A stretch of DNA of 64,000 nucleotides from Pseudobacter sp. (GTDB lineage: Bacteria > Bacteroidota > Bacteroidia > Chitinophagales > Chitinophagaceae), in contig JAFIGX010000003.1 of assembly GCA_017849455.1 (NCBI GenBank), positions 1 through 64,000 of the forward strand, given 5' to 3'. The translations under genes were made by a program, and so were the position numbers. Below are positions 35,644-44,573 of the stretch, piece by piece. Every line of letters begins with the position of its first letter. Positions within the stretch are counted from its first letter, which is position 1. A model generated the notes under the pieces. The model saw only the letters and a list, made by a program, of their open reading frames with translations, made no database searches and was not told where the DNA came from.

Positions 35644-36615
35644 ATGAAGAATATCTCCGTTCTGGTTTTGCGAGGGGCCGTCCTGGCAAGCATGGAAGGT
35701 CCGCGGTTAGTGCTGGCAGAGGTGAACCAGTTTTTGCGCTCCATGGAAAGGGAACCAGCATTCAATGTGGAACTGGTTGGCCTTACGAAGGAGACGAAGT
35801 TCAACAACGGTATGGTCTCCGTTACCTGCGATAGGTTGATCAGCGAAGTAGAAAAGACCGACCTGATCATCATTCCCGCCCTCGGCGGCAATTTTGCCGA
35901 AAGCCTGGAAGCTAACAAAGAATTCATTCCCTGGATCCGTGAACAATACGGCATGGGAGCTGAAGTGGCCAGTGTTTGCCTCGGGGCTTTCCTCCTTGCT
36001 GCCACTGGTTTGCTTAATGGAAAGAAATGCGCCACACACTGGGCGGCGGCCCATGAATTCAGGAAGATGTATCCTGAAGTTGATCTGGTGGAAGAAAAGA
36101 TCATGACAGATGAGAGCGGGATCTATACCAGCGGCGGTGCATTCGCTTATCTCAACCTGCTTTTATACATGATAGAAAAATATGCTGGTAAGGATATTGC
36201 CGTCATGTGCTCAAAAACATTCGTTCTGGAATTTTTAAAACCTTCACAGTCGCCTTATATCATCTTCAACGGGCAAAAAGACCATGAAGACGAACCGATC
36301 CGGAAAGCGCAGGAAATTATCGAGAAGAACCTGTCGGAGAAGATCACAGTCGACCAACTGGCTTCGATGCTGGCACTGGGCAGGAGGAACCTGGAACGGA
36401 GATTCAAGAAAGCCACTTCCAATACCGTAATAGAGTATATGCAAAGAGTGAAGATCGAAGCAGCTAAACTGAGCCTGGAATCTTCGAGGGCCAATATCAA
36501 TGAAGTGATGTACCAGGTGGGGTACTCCGACAACAAAGCCTTCCGGACAACATTCAAAAAGATCACGGGCCTATCACCCATACAATACCGCAACAGGTAT
36601 AACCGGTTGAATTAA
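35644..36615 (+). CDS. GlxA-type AraC family regulator (DJ-1/PfpI + HTH)
   Basis: A 323-residue regulator with an N-terminal DJ-1/PfpI amidotransferase-like domain (about 1-195). Its nucleophile-elbow region reads AEVASVCLGAFLLAATGLL, with Cys in the usual position. The C-terminal part (about 225-320) holds two AraC helix-turn-helix units (TVDQLASMLALGRRNLERRF and INEVMYQVGYSDNKAFRTTFKK). It is one of three such proteins here. The AraC-type half-sites 51-88 bp upstream suggest autoregulation or cross-regulation by a paralogue. Confidence 0.94.
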   Translation: MKNISVLVLRGAVLASMEGPRLVLAEVNQFLRSMEREPAFNVELVGLTKETKFNNGMVSVTCDRLISEVEKTDLIIIPALGGNFAESLEANKEFIPWIREQYGMGAEVASVCLGAFLLAATGLLNGKKCATHWAAAHEFRKMYPEVDLVEEKIMTDESGIYTSGGAFAYLNLLLYMIEKYAGKDIAVMCSKTFVLEFLKPSQSPYIIFNGQKDHEDEPIRKAQEIIEKNLSEKITVDQLASMLALGRRNLERRFKKATSNTVIEYMQRVKIEAAKLSLESSRANINEVMYQVGYSDNKAFRTTFKKITGLSPIQYRNRYNRLN

Positions 36616-36717
36616 CAGATCTTTCATTTCTTCTTCAAAATACAATCCAAATACGCAGGCATCGGGCACTCCTTCGAATGTATCGATAAGAGCCGCACGG
36701 TTGGTATATTCTTTCAT
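36574..36717 (-). pseudogene. Small minus-strand ORF, possible gene remnant
   Basis: An ATG at 36717 opens 47 codons on the minus strand, ending inside the 3' end of the GlxA-type gene. The first half reads like real protein (MKEYTNRAALIDTFEGVPDA, then CVFGLYFEEEM); the rest is antisense to the regulator and looks random. A TACCTTTT element, close to TAnnTTTG, lies upstream. It is best explained as a truncated remnant of an unknown gene. The 220-bp gap between the two GlxA-type genes otherwise shows nothing. Confidence 0.35.
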
Positions 36718-36836
36718 TGTTTGTACTTTTTTTGCTGACAGGAACTATGGATAAAAGGTAGAATGCAGTAGTGCTGAGGATCGGCAGTCCGGCAAATTAT
36801 GCTTAATTTGTAACTGCGATCTTCAACACGTCAAAC

Positions 36837-37805
36837 ATGAAACGACTAGCCATCTTGCTCACGAACCAGCATCGCCTGCTCAGTGTAGCCGCCATGCTGG
36901 ATGTATTTGAAAGCGCCAACCAATTGCAGGGTGAAGCTCGTCCCGTTTTTTTTTCGATCTCGCTGATCTATCCATCCAACGGGCAACCGGCCGTTTATTC
37001 GAAGCAACCTTCTCTTGCATTGCCCGATGCCGGGCAACAGGATATCATCCTCATTCCTGCCTTTGGCGCCAGTGACATCAACCAGGCTGTCCAGGACAAT
37101 GTAGAATTTATACCCTGGCTGCAGCATCAATACAAAAATGGTGCGGAGATCGCCAGTTCCTGTACCGGCGCCTTCTTGTTGGCAGCTACCGGTTTGCTCA
37201 ACAATAAACCGGCTACCACGCATATCCAGGCGGCCGGTTCATTTGCCAAAGCATTTCCAACAGTGAAGCTGAACTCCAGGGAGATCACCACTTTCGAAGG
37301 AGGCATTTATACCAGTGGCGGCGCCACCAATAGCTTTCATCTTCTGCTTCGCGTGCTGGAAAAATATTGCGGTCGTGAAGTGGCTGTCAGTACAGCAAAA
37401 TATTTTGCGATAGACATGAACAGGAGCCAACAGGCTTACTTCGGGACCTTCCAACCTGTCCACAATCATAAGGATGAACTGGTAAGCGATCTTCAGCGGC
37501 GTATCGAAGCCCGGTTCGATAAAGCAGGCACGCTCGAAGAACTGCTGGCCGAGATCCCTGCCAGCCGCCGCAACCTGGCCCGCCGCTTCAAAGCCACTAC
37601 CGGCGTAACGCCTATCGAGTACCTGCAGAGAACCAGGATCGAAGTAGCCAAGGGATTATTGGAAACAACGGACCACAGTGTCCAGGAAGTGATGTTCCAG
37701 ACCGGATACAATGATCAGAAATCCTTCCGGCAATTGTTCAGGAGAACCACCGGCATGACACCTACGGAGTACAGGGAAAAATTCACGGTGTACCGTACGC
37801 AATAA
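36837..37805 (+). CDS. GlxA-type AraC family regulator (DJ-1/PfpI + HTH)
   Basis: A 322-residue paralogue of the preceding regulator: DJ-1/PfpI-like domain (about 1-195) with AEIASSCTGAFLLAATGLLN, and a C-terminal AraC domain with LLAEIPASRRNLARRFKATTG and VQEVMFQTGYNDQKSFRQLF. The AraC-type 37-bp motif seen before the other two copies is not evident upstream of this one, so it probably answers to a different signal. It is followed by the truncated tRNA copy. Confidence 0.94.
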   Translation: MKRLAILLTNQHRLLSVAAMLDVFESANQLQGEARPVFFSISLIYPSNGQPAVYSKQPSLALPDAGQQDIILIPAFGASDINQAVQDNVEFIPWLQHQYKNGAEIASSCTGAFLLAATGLLNNKPATTHIQAAGSFAKAFPTVKLNSREITTFEGGIYTSGGATNSFHLLLRVLEKYCGREVAVSTAKYFAIDMNRSQQAYFGTFQPVHNHKDELVSDLQRRIEARFDKAGTLEELLAEIPASRRNLARRFKATTGVTPIEYLQRTRIEVAKGLLETTDHSVQEVMFQTGYNDQKSFRQLFRRTTGMTPTEYREKFTVYRTQ

Positions 37806-37826
37806 ATTTTAACTTTACGGCCTTCC

Positions 37827-37871
37827 GCCAACTTAGCTCAGCTGGTAGAGCATTTCATTCGTAATGAAAGG
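37827..37871 (+). pseudogene. Truncated 5' half of tRNA-Thr(CGT)
   Basis: 45 bases are identical to positions 1-45 of the complete tRNA-Thr at 38542-38586: acceptor 5' strand, D arm, and the whole anticodon arm. The match stops just after the anticodon stem, and the variable loop, T arm and 3' acceptor strand are missing. The upstream flanks of the two copies differ. Confidence 0.9.
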
Positions 37872-37940
37872 ATGGACTTTCTTGAACAGATAGGCAATTA
37901 GGTAAATAGCTTGCACTATTTTGATTAACTTGGGTGCCGT

Positions 37941-38324
37941 ATGGTAGCCTTTTTCGACAAAATAACTGATGTACTCAATGCACAAGCTATTCCATATATG
38001 CTTTCCGGAAGTGTGGCGATGAGTTTGTATATTATTCCCAGAGCCACCAGGGATTTTGATTTTGTAGTTCTAAAAGATAGTCCATTCAGGAAAACGGAGT
38101 TTGATCGAAGAGTACAAATGGATTATTTCGGAAAGAATATTTATGTGGTCGCACCTGAAGATCTTCTTATTTCGAAACTTATATGGATACAGGAAATTCA
38201 ATCCGCGGTGCAAATGGAAGATATTAGAAATCTCACAGAGATAGAAAGCCTGGATTGGACCTATATCGAAAAATGGATTGAAGAATTAAATTTGAATACA
38301 TTCAATCTTCTGCATCATGACTGA
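37941..38324 (+). CDS. Nucleotidyltransferase-like protein (DUF6036/AbiEii-like), probably internally deleted
   Basis: A 127-residue protein with the nucleotidyltransferase start MLSGSVAMSLYIIPRATRDFDF, giving the G-S and D-x-D catalytic motif (about residues 20-40). The C-terminal half has YVVAPEDLLISKLIWIQEIQS and the ending LNLNTFNLL of this family. As I remember the family, about 40 residues (a FKDGYY...SGYKADF stretch) normally lie between FDFVV and LKDSPFRKTEF. They are missing here, and the reading frame is kept. It is AT-rich, lies between the tRNA-Thr copies, and overlaps the next gene by 8 nt. Confidence 0.75.
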   Translation: MVAFFDKITDVLNAQAIPYMLSGSVAMSLYIIPRATRDFDFVVLKDSPFRKTEFDRRVQMDYFGKNIYVVAPEDLLISKLIWIQEIQSAVQMEDIRNLTEIESLDWTYIEKWIEELNLNTFNLLHHD

Positions 38325-38505
38325 TACGCCCTTAATTATTAAAAAATTGCAGTTAAAGGTTTGGCTTTCCAAGACCCCAATGGAAAGACTTAAAAAGATG
38401 ATGGAAGATAACGACGCTATGCTTCAATTTTGGAAGACTATGCGAAAACCGGATATGGGTTTTCCGGAAAAGAAACCTATTGATAATTCTTCACAATCAA
38501 TTTAA
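38317..38505 (+). CDS. Small partner protein (62 aa) of the nucleotidyltransferase-like gene
   Basis: The start codon overlaps the end of the upstream gene by 8 nt, implying coupling. The protein is short and helical (KKLQLKVWLSKTPMERLKKM, then MEDNDAMLQFWKTM). Its KTPMER segment resembles small partners that I recall next to nucleotidyltransferase-like genes in Bacteroidota. The pair could be a toxin-antitoxin type module; function is not shown. Confidence 0.65.
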   Translation: MTDTPLIIKKLQLKVWLSKTPMERLKKMMEDNDAMLQFWKTMRKPDMGFPEKKPIDNSSQSI

Positions 38506-38510
38506 TTTTG
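38480..38510 (+). promoter_or_regulatory. Promoter of tRNA-Thr(CGT)
   Basis: TTG at 38480-38482, a 20-bp gap, and TAATTTTG at 38503-38510 match the Bacteroidota -33/-7 consensus exactly. The tRNA starts 31 bp further on. The promoter overlaps the 3' end of the small partner gene and lies within the segment bracketed by the two tRNA copies. Confidence 0.7.
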
Positions 38511-38541
38511 CTTTGCCCGGCATCTAAACGATCTGTCATCA

Positions 38542-38614
38542 GCCAACTTAGCTCAGCTGGTAGAGCATTTCATTCGTAATGAAAGGGTCGTCGGTTCGAA
38601 TCCGATAGTTGGCT
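38542..38614 (+). tRNA. tRNA-Thr (anticodon CGT)
   Basis: A complete cloverleaf: acceptor GCCAACT with AGTTGGC, D stem GCTC/GAGC, anticodon stem TTTCA/TGAAA around loop TTCGTAA (anticodon CGT, reads ACG), and T stem GTCGG/CCGAT around TTCGAAT. No CCA is encoded. It is the intact downstream copy of a partial duplication. Confidence 0.95.
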
Positions 38615-38650
38615 CTTTTCCCTCCATAACTTCTAGCTGGTTCAGTTTCA

Positions 38651-39745
38651 TTACAGGGCCTCATCCACCAGCTTCTTCAATGCCTGATAGCGTTCCTGCT
38701 TCCCCTCATTTTTCAGGTAATATGTCATCAGGAAAGCGCAATATTTTTTTTCATTGTCTACCCAGGGAAAACTGCCGAACAATCCCGGGCTGCTCACCGT
38801 TTTGCTCAGGTTATCGATAGCGGACGTTTCCATCACCCATTCCCCATAACCATATCCAACCCCACCGGCTTCTGCAGGTGAATAGGCTATCCTCACTTCC
38901 TTCGAGAGCCGGTTTACCTGCATCTCGGCAATACTTTTCTCGCTGAGGACCCGCTTACCATTATATACTCCTTTGTTCAATACCATCACCAGAAAGTGCA
39001 TATAATCTTCCGGGGTGCTAAAAGCCCCACCCGCAGGCAGAGGCACTTTCCCTCTCCCGAAATCGGTATTTTTCATTTCCAGTGGCCGGGCGATCCTTTC
39101 TGCGAAAAGGGTCTCGAAGGACTTACCGCCGATCTTCCCGATCACGGCGCCCGCGATCTGAAGTCCTGCATTGCTATAATGAAATACCTTGCCGGGCTCA
39201 CCTTCCATCGGCATTGTAGCAATTTTTTCAATGGCCTCATCCATACTGCCGATCGCTTTCATTTCCTGGATACTCTCTTTCAGTGAAGGCGCTTTGATAC
39301 CGGTGGTATGGGAAAGGCATTGCCCGATAGTGATCCGCCCTTTTCCATTTTGGGCGAGCACGGGAAGAAATTTACCTACCGTGTCCGTGAGTTGCAGTTT
39401 CCCTTCATCCACGAATGTCATCACGAGGGCAGCGCTCAGCCATTTACTGCAACTGGCAATCGGTTGGCGGGTGGATAGCGAATAGTCGTCCGTATTGGCT
39501 TTCTTGCCCTGCCGCTTCGCTATGAATTTCCCGATCATTTTTTGACGCGGGGTCATTTCATTGAAGGCTTCGGAATAAACGAACTTACCATCTTTATAGA
39601 CCACCAGCATGGCCCGGCCGCCCATGTCCTTCACATTATCGGCCAGCCAGTCGTCCACTTTATTGAAACCGGATTGCGCCCTGGCGACTATTGCCAGTGT
39701 GGCCATCAGTAATACCAGGGAAATGCTCCTGCGGATTGGTCCCAT
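38651..39745 (-). CDS. Serine hydrolase, beta-lactamase class C-like
   Basis: A 364-residue secreted protein with a signal peptide ending at about residue 23 (VARAQ). The catalytic SxxK motif is in QPIASCSKWLSAALV and the YxN motif in FHYSNAGLQIAG. No third motif is clear. Such proteins hydrolyse D-Ala peptides or esters, and a beta-lactam role cannot be assumed. It is transcribed away from the neighbouring TonB receptor. Confidence 0.88.
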   Translation of the reverse strand: MGPIRRSISLVLLMATLAIVARAQSGFNKVDDWLADNVKDMGGRAMLVVYKDGKFVYSEAFNEMTPRQKMIGKFIAKRQGKKANTDDYSLSTRQPIASCSKWLSAALVMTFVDEGKLQLTDTVGKFLPVLAQNGKGRITIGQCLSHTTGIKAPSLKESIQEMKAIGSMDEAIEKIATMPMEGEPGKVFHYSNAGLQIAGAVIGKIGGKSFETLFAERIARPLEMKNTDFGRGKVPLPAGGAFSTPEDYMHFLVMVLNKGVYNGKRVLSEKSIAEMQVNRLSKEVRIAYSPAEAGGVGYGYGEWVMETSAIDNLSKTVSSPGLFGSFPWVDNEKKYCAFLMTYYLKNEGKQERYQALKKLVDEAL

Positions 39746-39921
39746 ACTACAAATGATTTTTTTTGAGATATGCCGTCTTAGATAACCGAATCCACCACAG
39801 GTTTATTGCTTGCCGCTATTAAATTCATCCCAGGTAGTGCTGTTTGTCCCAAAAGCATGCACCCGGGCCCAGTTTTTTGGAAGGCCCTGCCCGCCAGTCA
39901 TAGTTTTGAAAAAATGAAGAG

Positions 39922-42114
39922 ATGACCGCAAAATTAGTTTGGCTCATGGCAAGTATGATGGTTTCGATGAATATATTGGCGCAAACCCCCATTTCGGGAC
40001 GGGTCACCGGCAGCCACAACCTACCGGTGGCAGGAGCAAGCATTTCTCTCGAAAATACTTATTATGGAGGTACCTCAGGGGCCGACGGAACCTTTGCTTT
40101 CAGTATGCCGGACACCGGCCGGTTCAACCTGGTGATCACCATGATCGGTTACAAAAAATTCGAAAAGATCATTACTGCTTATGGACCACCGGTGACTATT
40201 CAGGTCATTCTGAAAGAAGAGATCTCAGAAATGCAGGCAGTGACCGTATCGGCCGGCAGCTTCGAAGCAACCGATAAAAGAAGAAACACCGTTCTCAAGC
40301 CCCTCGATATCGTCACCACCGCCGGCGTTCAGGCCGATGTGGTAGCCGCTTTAAAAACATTGCCCGGCGCTCAGCAGGTGGGGGAAACGGAGGGGCTTTT
40401 TGTAAGAGGGGGTACTGGTACGGAAACGAAAGAATTTATCGATGGGATGCTGGTGCCGAATCCCTTTTTCAGCAGTGTTCCCAATATTGCCCAGCGGGGT
40501 AGGTTCTCTCCGCTCCTGTTCAAAGGCACCCATTTCAGCAGCGGTGGATATTCCGCATTGTACGGCCAGGGACTGTCTTCTGCGCTCAGCCTGGAAACCC
40601 ACGATCTTCCCACCCGCTCCGAGACCAATCTCATCATTTCCTCTGCGCAATTGACCCTCACCCGCCAGCAATTGAACAAGGCAAAGAATGCCAGCGGAGG
40701 ATTTACCATCAATTATAATAACCTTCAACCATACTATAGTGTGGTGCCCCAGAAGCCTGATTACAGCAAAGCGCCTGAAATGCTCAATAGTGAATTGTTC
40801 GGGCGATTGAAAACAAAAGGCGGTATCCTCAAATATTATGGTTATGCCAATTACAATATCATTGCTTTCAGCAGGCCCAATATCGGTGATGAAGCCCTGC
40901 GGGATTATTTTCATCTCACCAACCATAACATTTTCTCGATCCTTACCTACAGCGGCAAGCTGAAAGATCAGTGGAAGATCAATGGCGGTGTGGGCTTCAA
41001 TTACAACAAGGACGATATCGATCTCGATACCCGGCAGGGTAATAAGACCGTCAATTACTTCTTACCCCGACTTACCAACTATACCACACAGGGAAGGATG
41101 GTGCTGACGAAGAATTTTGCCGGGCTCGATAAAATACAACTGGGCGCCGACTATCAATACAGCATCGACGAAATAGTGGCAAAGGACAGCATTCCTTTCA
41201 TTACACGGCGGGACAATTACACAGCCCTGTTCTCCGAAGCCGTCATTTACTTCAATACGCGCCTCGTCGCCAATATCGGGCTCCGATACGAGTATAGCTC
41301 ATTGCTCGGTAATGGGCAGCTATCGCCACGGATTGCATTGGCCTGGAAGCTACCGGGCAAAGGCCAGCTTTCTGCCGCCTATGGCAATTATTATCAAAAA
41401 CCGGAGACCAACCTGCTGTTCCGCAAGCCCGACCTGGCCTTCATGGAAGCGGCCCATTATATTCTCAATTATGAACAGATCACGGAAAGCCGCGTGGTCC
41501 GCGCCGAGATATTTTATAAAGAATACAGGAAGCTGGTCACCTATCCTTCCTCCAACCCGATGGACATCGGCAATGACGGAAGTGGCTATGCAAAAGGATT
41601 TGAAATTTTTCTCAGGAATAAGAAACTCTTTAAAAAATTCGATGGATGGATCGCCTATTCCTTTCTCGATACCAAAAGAAAATACCTCGATTACCCTTTC
41701 CAGGTACAGCCGAATTTTGCGGCCAAACACACTGTCAACCTGGTATTGAAACGGTTCGTGGAAAAGATCTCCACCAATTTTTCAATGACCTATACCTATA
41801 CTACCGGCCGGCCTTATTATAACCCCAACCTTCCACTCAAATCTTTCATGAGCGAGAGTACCATCGACTTCCATAACCTGGCTTTCCAGGTCAACTACCT
41901 TACCATGATCGGGAAAGCCAACACTGTTTTCATCTTCAATGTGAACAATGTGATCGGGAATAACCAGGTATATGGCTACCAATACAGCTCACTGCCTGGT
42001 CCTTCCGGTTCGTTCAAAGCTCAGGAGATAACGCCCATGGCAAAGCGCTTTTATTTTATCGGGGCCTATCTCAGTATTGGGGTCGACAGAAGGAAACAGG
42101 TCATCGATAATTAA
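39922..42114 (+). CDS. TonB-dependent receptor with CarboxypepD-regulatory domain
   Basis: A 730-residue outer-membrane receptor. The signal peptide ends after MNILAQ (about residue 21). A CarboxypepD-like domain (about 24-105, ISGRVTGSHNLPVAGASISLENT) precedes a plug domain (about 120-230, VFVRGGTGTETKEFIDGM-type FVRGGTG and YSALYGQGLSSALSLET) and a beta barrel to the end. It is followed 32 bp later by a small secreted protein gene, with no SusD. Likely ligand: unknown small molecule or peptide. Confidence 0.93.
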   Translation: MTAKLVWLMASMMVSMNILAQTPISGRVTGSHNLPVAGASISLENTYYGGTSGADGTFAFSMPDTGRFNLVITMIGYKKFEKIITAYGPPVTIQVILKEEISEMQAVTVSAGSFEATDKRRNTVLKPLDIVTTAGVQADVVAALKTLPGAQQVGETEGLFVRGGTGTETKEFIDGMLVPNPFFSSVPNIAQRGRFSPLLFKGTHFSSGGYSALYGQGLSSALSLETHDLPTRSETNLIISSAQLTLTRQQLNKAKNASGGFTINYNNLQPYYSVVPQKPDYSKAPEMLNSELFGRLKTKGGILKYYGYANYNIIAFSRPNIGDEALRDYFHLTNHNIFSILTYSGKLKDQWKINGGVGFNYNKDDIDLDTRQGNKTVNYFLPRLTNYTTQGRMVLTKNFAGLDKIQLGADYQYSIDEIVAKDSIPFITRRDNYTALFSEAVIYFNTRLVANIGLRYEYSSLLGNGQLSPRIALAWKLPGKGQLSAAYGNYYQKPETNLLFRKPDLAFMEAAHYILNYEQITESRVVRAEIFYKEYRKLVTYPSSNPMDIGNDGSGYAKGFEIFLRNKKLFKKFDGWIAYSFLDTKRKYLDYPFQVQPNFAAKHTVNLVLKRFVEKISTNFSMTYTYTTGRPYYNPNLPLKSFMSESTIDFHNLAFQVNYLTMIGKANTVFIFNVNNVIGNNQVYGYQYSSLPGPSGSFKAQEITPMAKRFYFIGAYLSIGVDRRKQVIDN

Positions 42115-42146
42115 ACAAATCATTCAACACTAAAAACATACATCAA

Positions 42147-42815
42147 ATGAAACAGTCATTCTTCTTTGCAATTATCTTTCTCTGCGTTATCCGTACCGGA
42201 AATGGCCAAACCACAGGCTCATCGTCATCATTGGACCCTGCTTTTGTATCGGTCATGGAATCGAACCTGAAAGTGCTGGATACGGCACAGTCGCTCGTTA
42301 CCTATCAATCCCTGGCCAACAGTTTCGAGCGTATCGGTAATGCCTCCGGGAAATACTGGCAGCCTCATTACTATGCTTCTTTCTGTTATGCCATCCTTGC
42401 TGTTAAGGGTGAGCAGAGCGCCATCGATGCCATGACCGATAAGGCACAGGATTTTCTCGATAAGGCCAATGCGCTCCATCCAAATAATTCAGAGATATCC
42501 ACCTTGCAGGCGCTGATCATCAATACCAAGATCCTGGCCGACCCGATGAGCAGGTGGAGGGACTATGGCATTCAATCTGCCGAATGGTTGAAGAAAGCCC
42601 GTGAACAGGACCCTGCCAATCCCAGGCCCTGGTATATCGATGCAAGGGCCAAGATGCGCATGCCCGCTATGATCGGAGGAGGTACAGACGCGGCCCGCCC
42701 GCTCATGGATGAAGCTATCAGCCGGTTCCAGACCTTCAAACCGGAAAACAGTATTGCTCCGAATTGGGGTGCAGCACAGGCGGCCAAACTTGCTGAACAA
42801 CTCAAAAAAGGGTAA
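42147..42815 (+). CDS. Secreted TPR-like hypothetical protein
   Basis: A 222-residue protein with a signal peptide ending near TGNGQ (about residue 22). The rest is alpha-helical, with TPR-like sequences (AQDFLDKANALHPNNSEIS and AEWLKKAREQDPANPRPWY) and a C-terminal GGGTDAARPLMDEAISRFQTF. It lies 32 bp after the TonB receptor and is probably cotranscribed, so it may assist that receptor's function in the periplasm. Confidence 0.75.
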   Translation: MKQSFFFAIIFLCVIRTGNGQTTGSSSSLDPAFVSVMESNLKVLDTAQSLVTYQSLANSFERIGNASGKYWQPHYYASFCYAILAVKGEQSAIDAMTDKAQDFLDKANALHPNNSEISTLQALIINTKILADPMSRWRDYGIQSAEWLKKAREQDPANPRPWYIDARAKMRMPAMIGGGTDAARPLMDEAISRFQTFKPENSIAPNWGAAQAAKLAEQLKKG

Positions 42816-42931
42816 AGCTTGTTGATCGATCATTGAATTATGCCACAGACCATGCAGGCGATCTATCGATAAGACCATAGATACCTGCACGGTCCCTTGC
42901 ACAAAACATCCCGTGATGCTGCTGCCTGTTG

Positions 42932-42939
42932 TATATTTG
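42932..42939 (+). promoter_or_regulatory. -7 promoter element of the LytTR regulator gene
   Basis: TATATTTG matches TAnnTTTG exactly. It lies inside the longer possible reading frame (from 42929) and ends 10 bp before the ATG at 42950, which argues for the shorter protein. Confidence 0.5.
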
Positions 42940-42949
42940 CCGGCAGTAT

Positions 42950-43861
42950 ATGGGATTATTCAACCAACCGTTTCCGCACAATATCAATATCGGGAGCCGC
43001 CTGAAAACAGGCGGGGCCTTTGCACTTTTCGTCTCCACTTTTCTTTTGATCTTCCGGCCTTTCAATATGGATTCGCTTTCATGGAGCAGACTGGTGACCG
43101 CCTGTGTTACTTATGGTATTATTACATTTATATGTATACCCGGTGTTACTTACCTGCTGAAATGGTTGTTTCCCCGGTATTTCAATGAAAAGAACTGGAC
43201 TACCGGCAAGCAGATCATCAACATCGCCTGCGTGTTGGTATTGATCGGCACCATGAATTTTCTGACAGTCCCATTTCTATTCGGTGACCCGCTGATCTGG
43301 ACCAGTTTTTTCCGGCTGCAAGCCTTTACCCTTTCCGTTGGATTGATCCCTATCAGCATCTATACCTTATACAAACAAAATACCTGGCTGAAGCAATTCA
43401 GGGAAGAAGCGGCCGTATTACAAAAGAAACTGGAAGAAAAAAAGAAGGAGCAGGAAGAAAGCACGCAGCCGGAGCAGGATAATCCACCGATCGTTTTGAT
43501 GGGCGAAAACCAAAAGGAAACGATCGAGTTGCCCGACAATGAGCTGGTATACCTTGAATCTGCCAGCAATTATGTGAAGGTCTTCTTTGAGCGGAACAGC
43601 AAAATATCTTTTACCATTCTAAGGGCCACTATGAAAAAAATGGAAGATGCCCTGGTCGACAATGATATCTTCTTCCGCTGTCACAGGGCATATATCATCA
43701 ACCTCGATAAAGTGGAACAGGTGGAAGGAAATGCCCAGGGATATAAACTGAAGGTCCGGGGAACTGAAGAAAGAGTGCCTGTGTCGAGAAGCCTGAACAA
43801 AGAATTTTCCGACAGGCTCTTGTCGGTCAGAGGCACAATGGCCAGGATACATTTACAGTAG
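42950..43861 (+). CDS. LytTR-domain transcriptional regulator with membrane N-terminus
   Basis: A 303-residue protein with four membrane helices (roughly 22-40, 50-70, 90-110 and 120-140), a charged coiled-coil linker (LQKKLEEKKKEQEESTQ), and a C-terminal LytTR DNA-binding domain (about 190-295, DNELVYLESASNYVKVFFER and CHRAYIINLDKVEQVEGNAQ). It is a one-component membrane regulator without a receiver domain. A longer start at 42929 exists but contains the promoter. Confidence 0.9.
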   Translation: MGLFNQPFPHNINIGSRLKTGGAFALFVSTFLLIFRPFNMDSLSWSRLVTACVTYGIITFICIPGVTYLLKWLFPRYFNEKNWTTGKQIINIACVLVLIGTMNFLTVPFLFGDPLIWTSFFRLQAFTLSVGLIPISIYTLYKQNTWLKQFREEAAVLQKKLEEKKKEQEESTQPEQDNPPIVLMGENQKETIELPDNELVYLESASNYVKVFFERNSKISFTILRATMKKMEDALVDNDIFFRCHRAYIINLDKVEQVEGNAQGYKLKVRGTEERVPVSRSLNKEFSDRLLSVRGTMARIHLQ

Positions 43862-43877
43862 CTATTTCCCTGTGCTT

Positions 43878-44438
43878 CTATTTCTTCTTTAATTGTTGCA
43901 GTTGTTTCAATTTCAGGATAGTTTCTTCTGCGAGCTCAAAGTGCATTGAATCGACAGAATCGCCGGAGAACTCTGCTCCCCAATACCATCCATGATTATT
44001 GAAATAAGGGAATAGCAGGTAAACTCCTCTTTGTGTTTGCTGAACGCCCTGTGCTACGGTCTTTCTTCCAAAATAAATATCGATGGCTGTGCCCCAGCTA
44101 TGGTTGGAATATCGTGCGGGATTTGTTCTGCGTGCCCTCACACAAAGCACACCTTCTGTTTTGACTGCATTGTAGACATCGGGTTTCTCCTGTTTCACCT
44201 GGTCGAATAGCTGCTTCAGGGATTCTACAGCATAATCGAGACCCGAAACTTTGAATGGGCCAACATTCACACCGAATTTTATCCTTTTCTTGAATGGGCC
44301 GGTAGGATCGGAGCAATCCCTTGAAAGGGCTCCGGGCTTGCCCAATACGCGGAGCATGGTCGATTCCCTGGCAGCGCTCAGTCCTTTGTTCATGAGCTCC
44401 TTTGCCGGGATCGGGATGAGGTCCTGTAAATTTTCCAT
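43878..44438 (-). CDS. M15-family peptidase (D,D/L,D-carboxypeptidase-like)
   Basis: A 186-residue M15 zinc peptidase. The zinc and catalytic residues are in SNHSWGTAIDIYF (His-x6-Asp) and the C-terminal MHFEL (His). No signal peptide is visible, as in endolysin-type members. A KSGWYWG-like NNHGWYWGAEFSG segment precedes the last histidine. It cuts peptidoglycan cross-link peptides. It is convergent with the LytTR gene. Confidence 0.88.
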   Translation of the reverse strand: MENLQDLIPIPAKELMNKGLSAARESTMLRVLGKPGALSRDCSDPTGPFKKRIKFGVNVGPFKVSGLDYAVESLKQLFDQVKQEKPDVYNAVKTEGVLCVRARRTNPARYSNHSWGTAIDIYFGRKTVAQGVQQTQRGVYLLFPYFNNHGWYWGAEFSGDSVDSMHFELAEETILKLKQLQQLKKK

Positions 44439-44573
44439 GGAGGTTTAATTTAGGTTAATGGTTTAAATAGAAAACTACTAAGAGGACGGGGATCGGCCAT
44501 ACCTTTAAGTTAATGAAAATTGCCGATCCGGTACATTTTTGGGGATAACCATATAGTCACAGTGTGAAAGGTC

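Noticed and set aside
38651..39745. Reading the serine hydrolase as an antibiotic-resistance beta-lactamase
   Set aside because: Only SxxK and YxN are visible; class C-like serine hydrolases are mostly peptidases or esterases.
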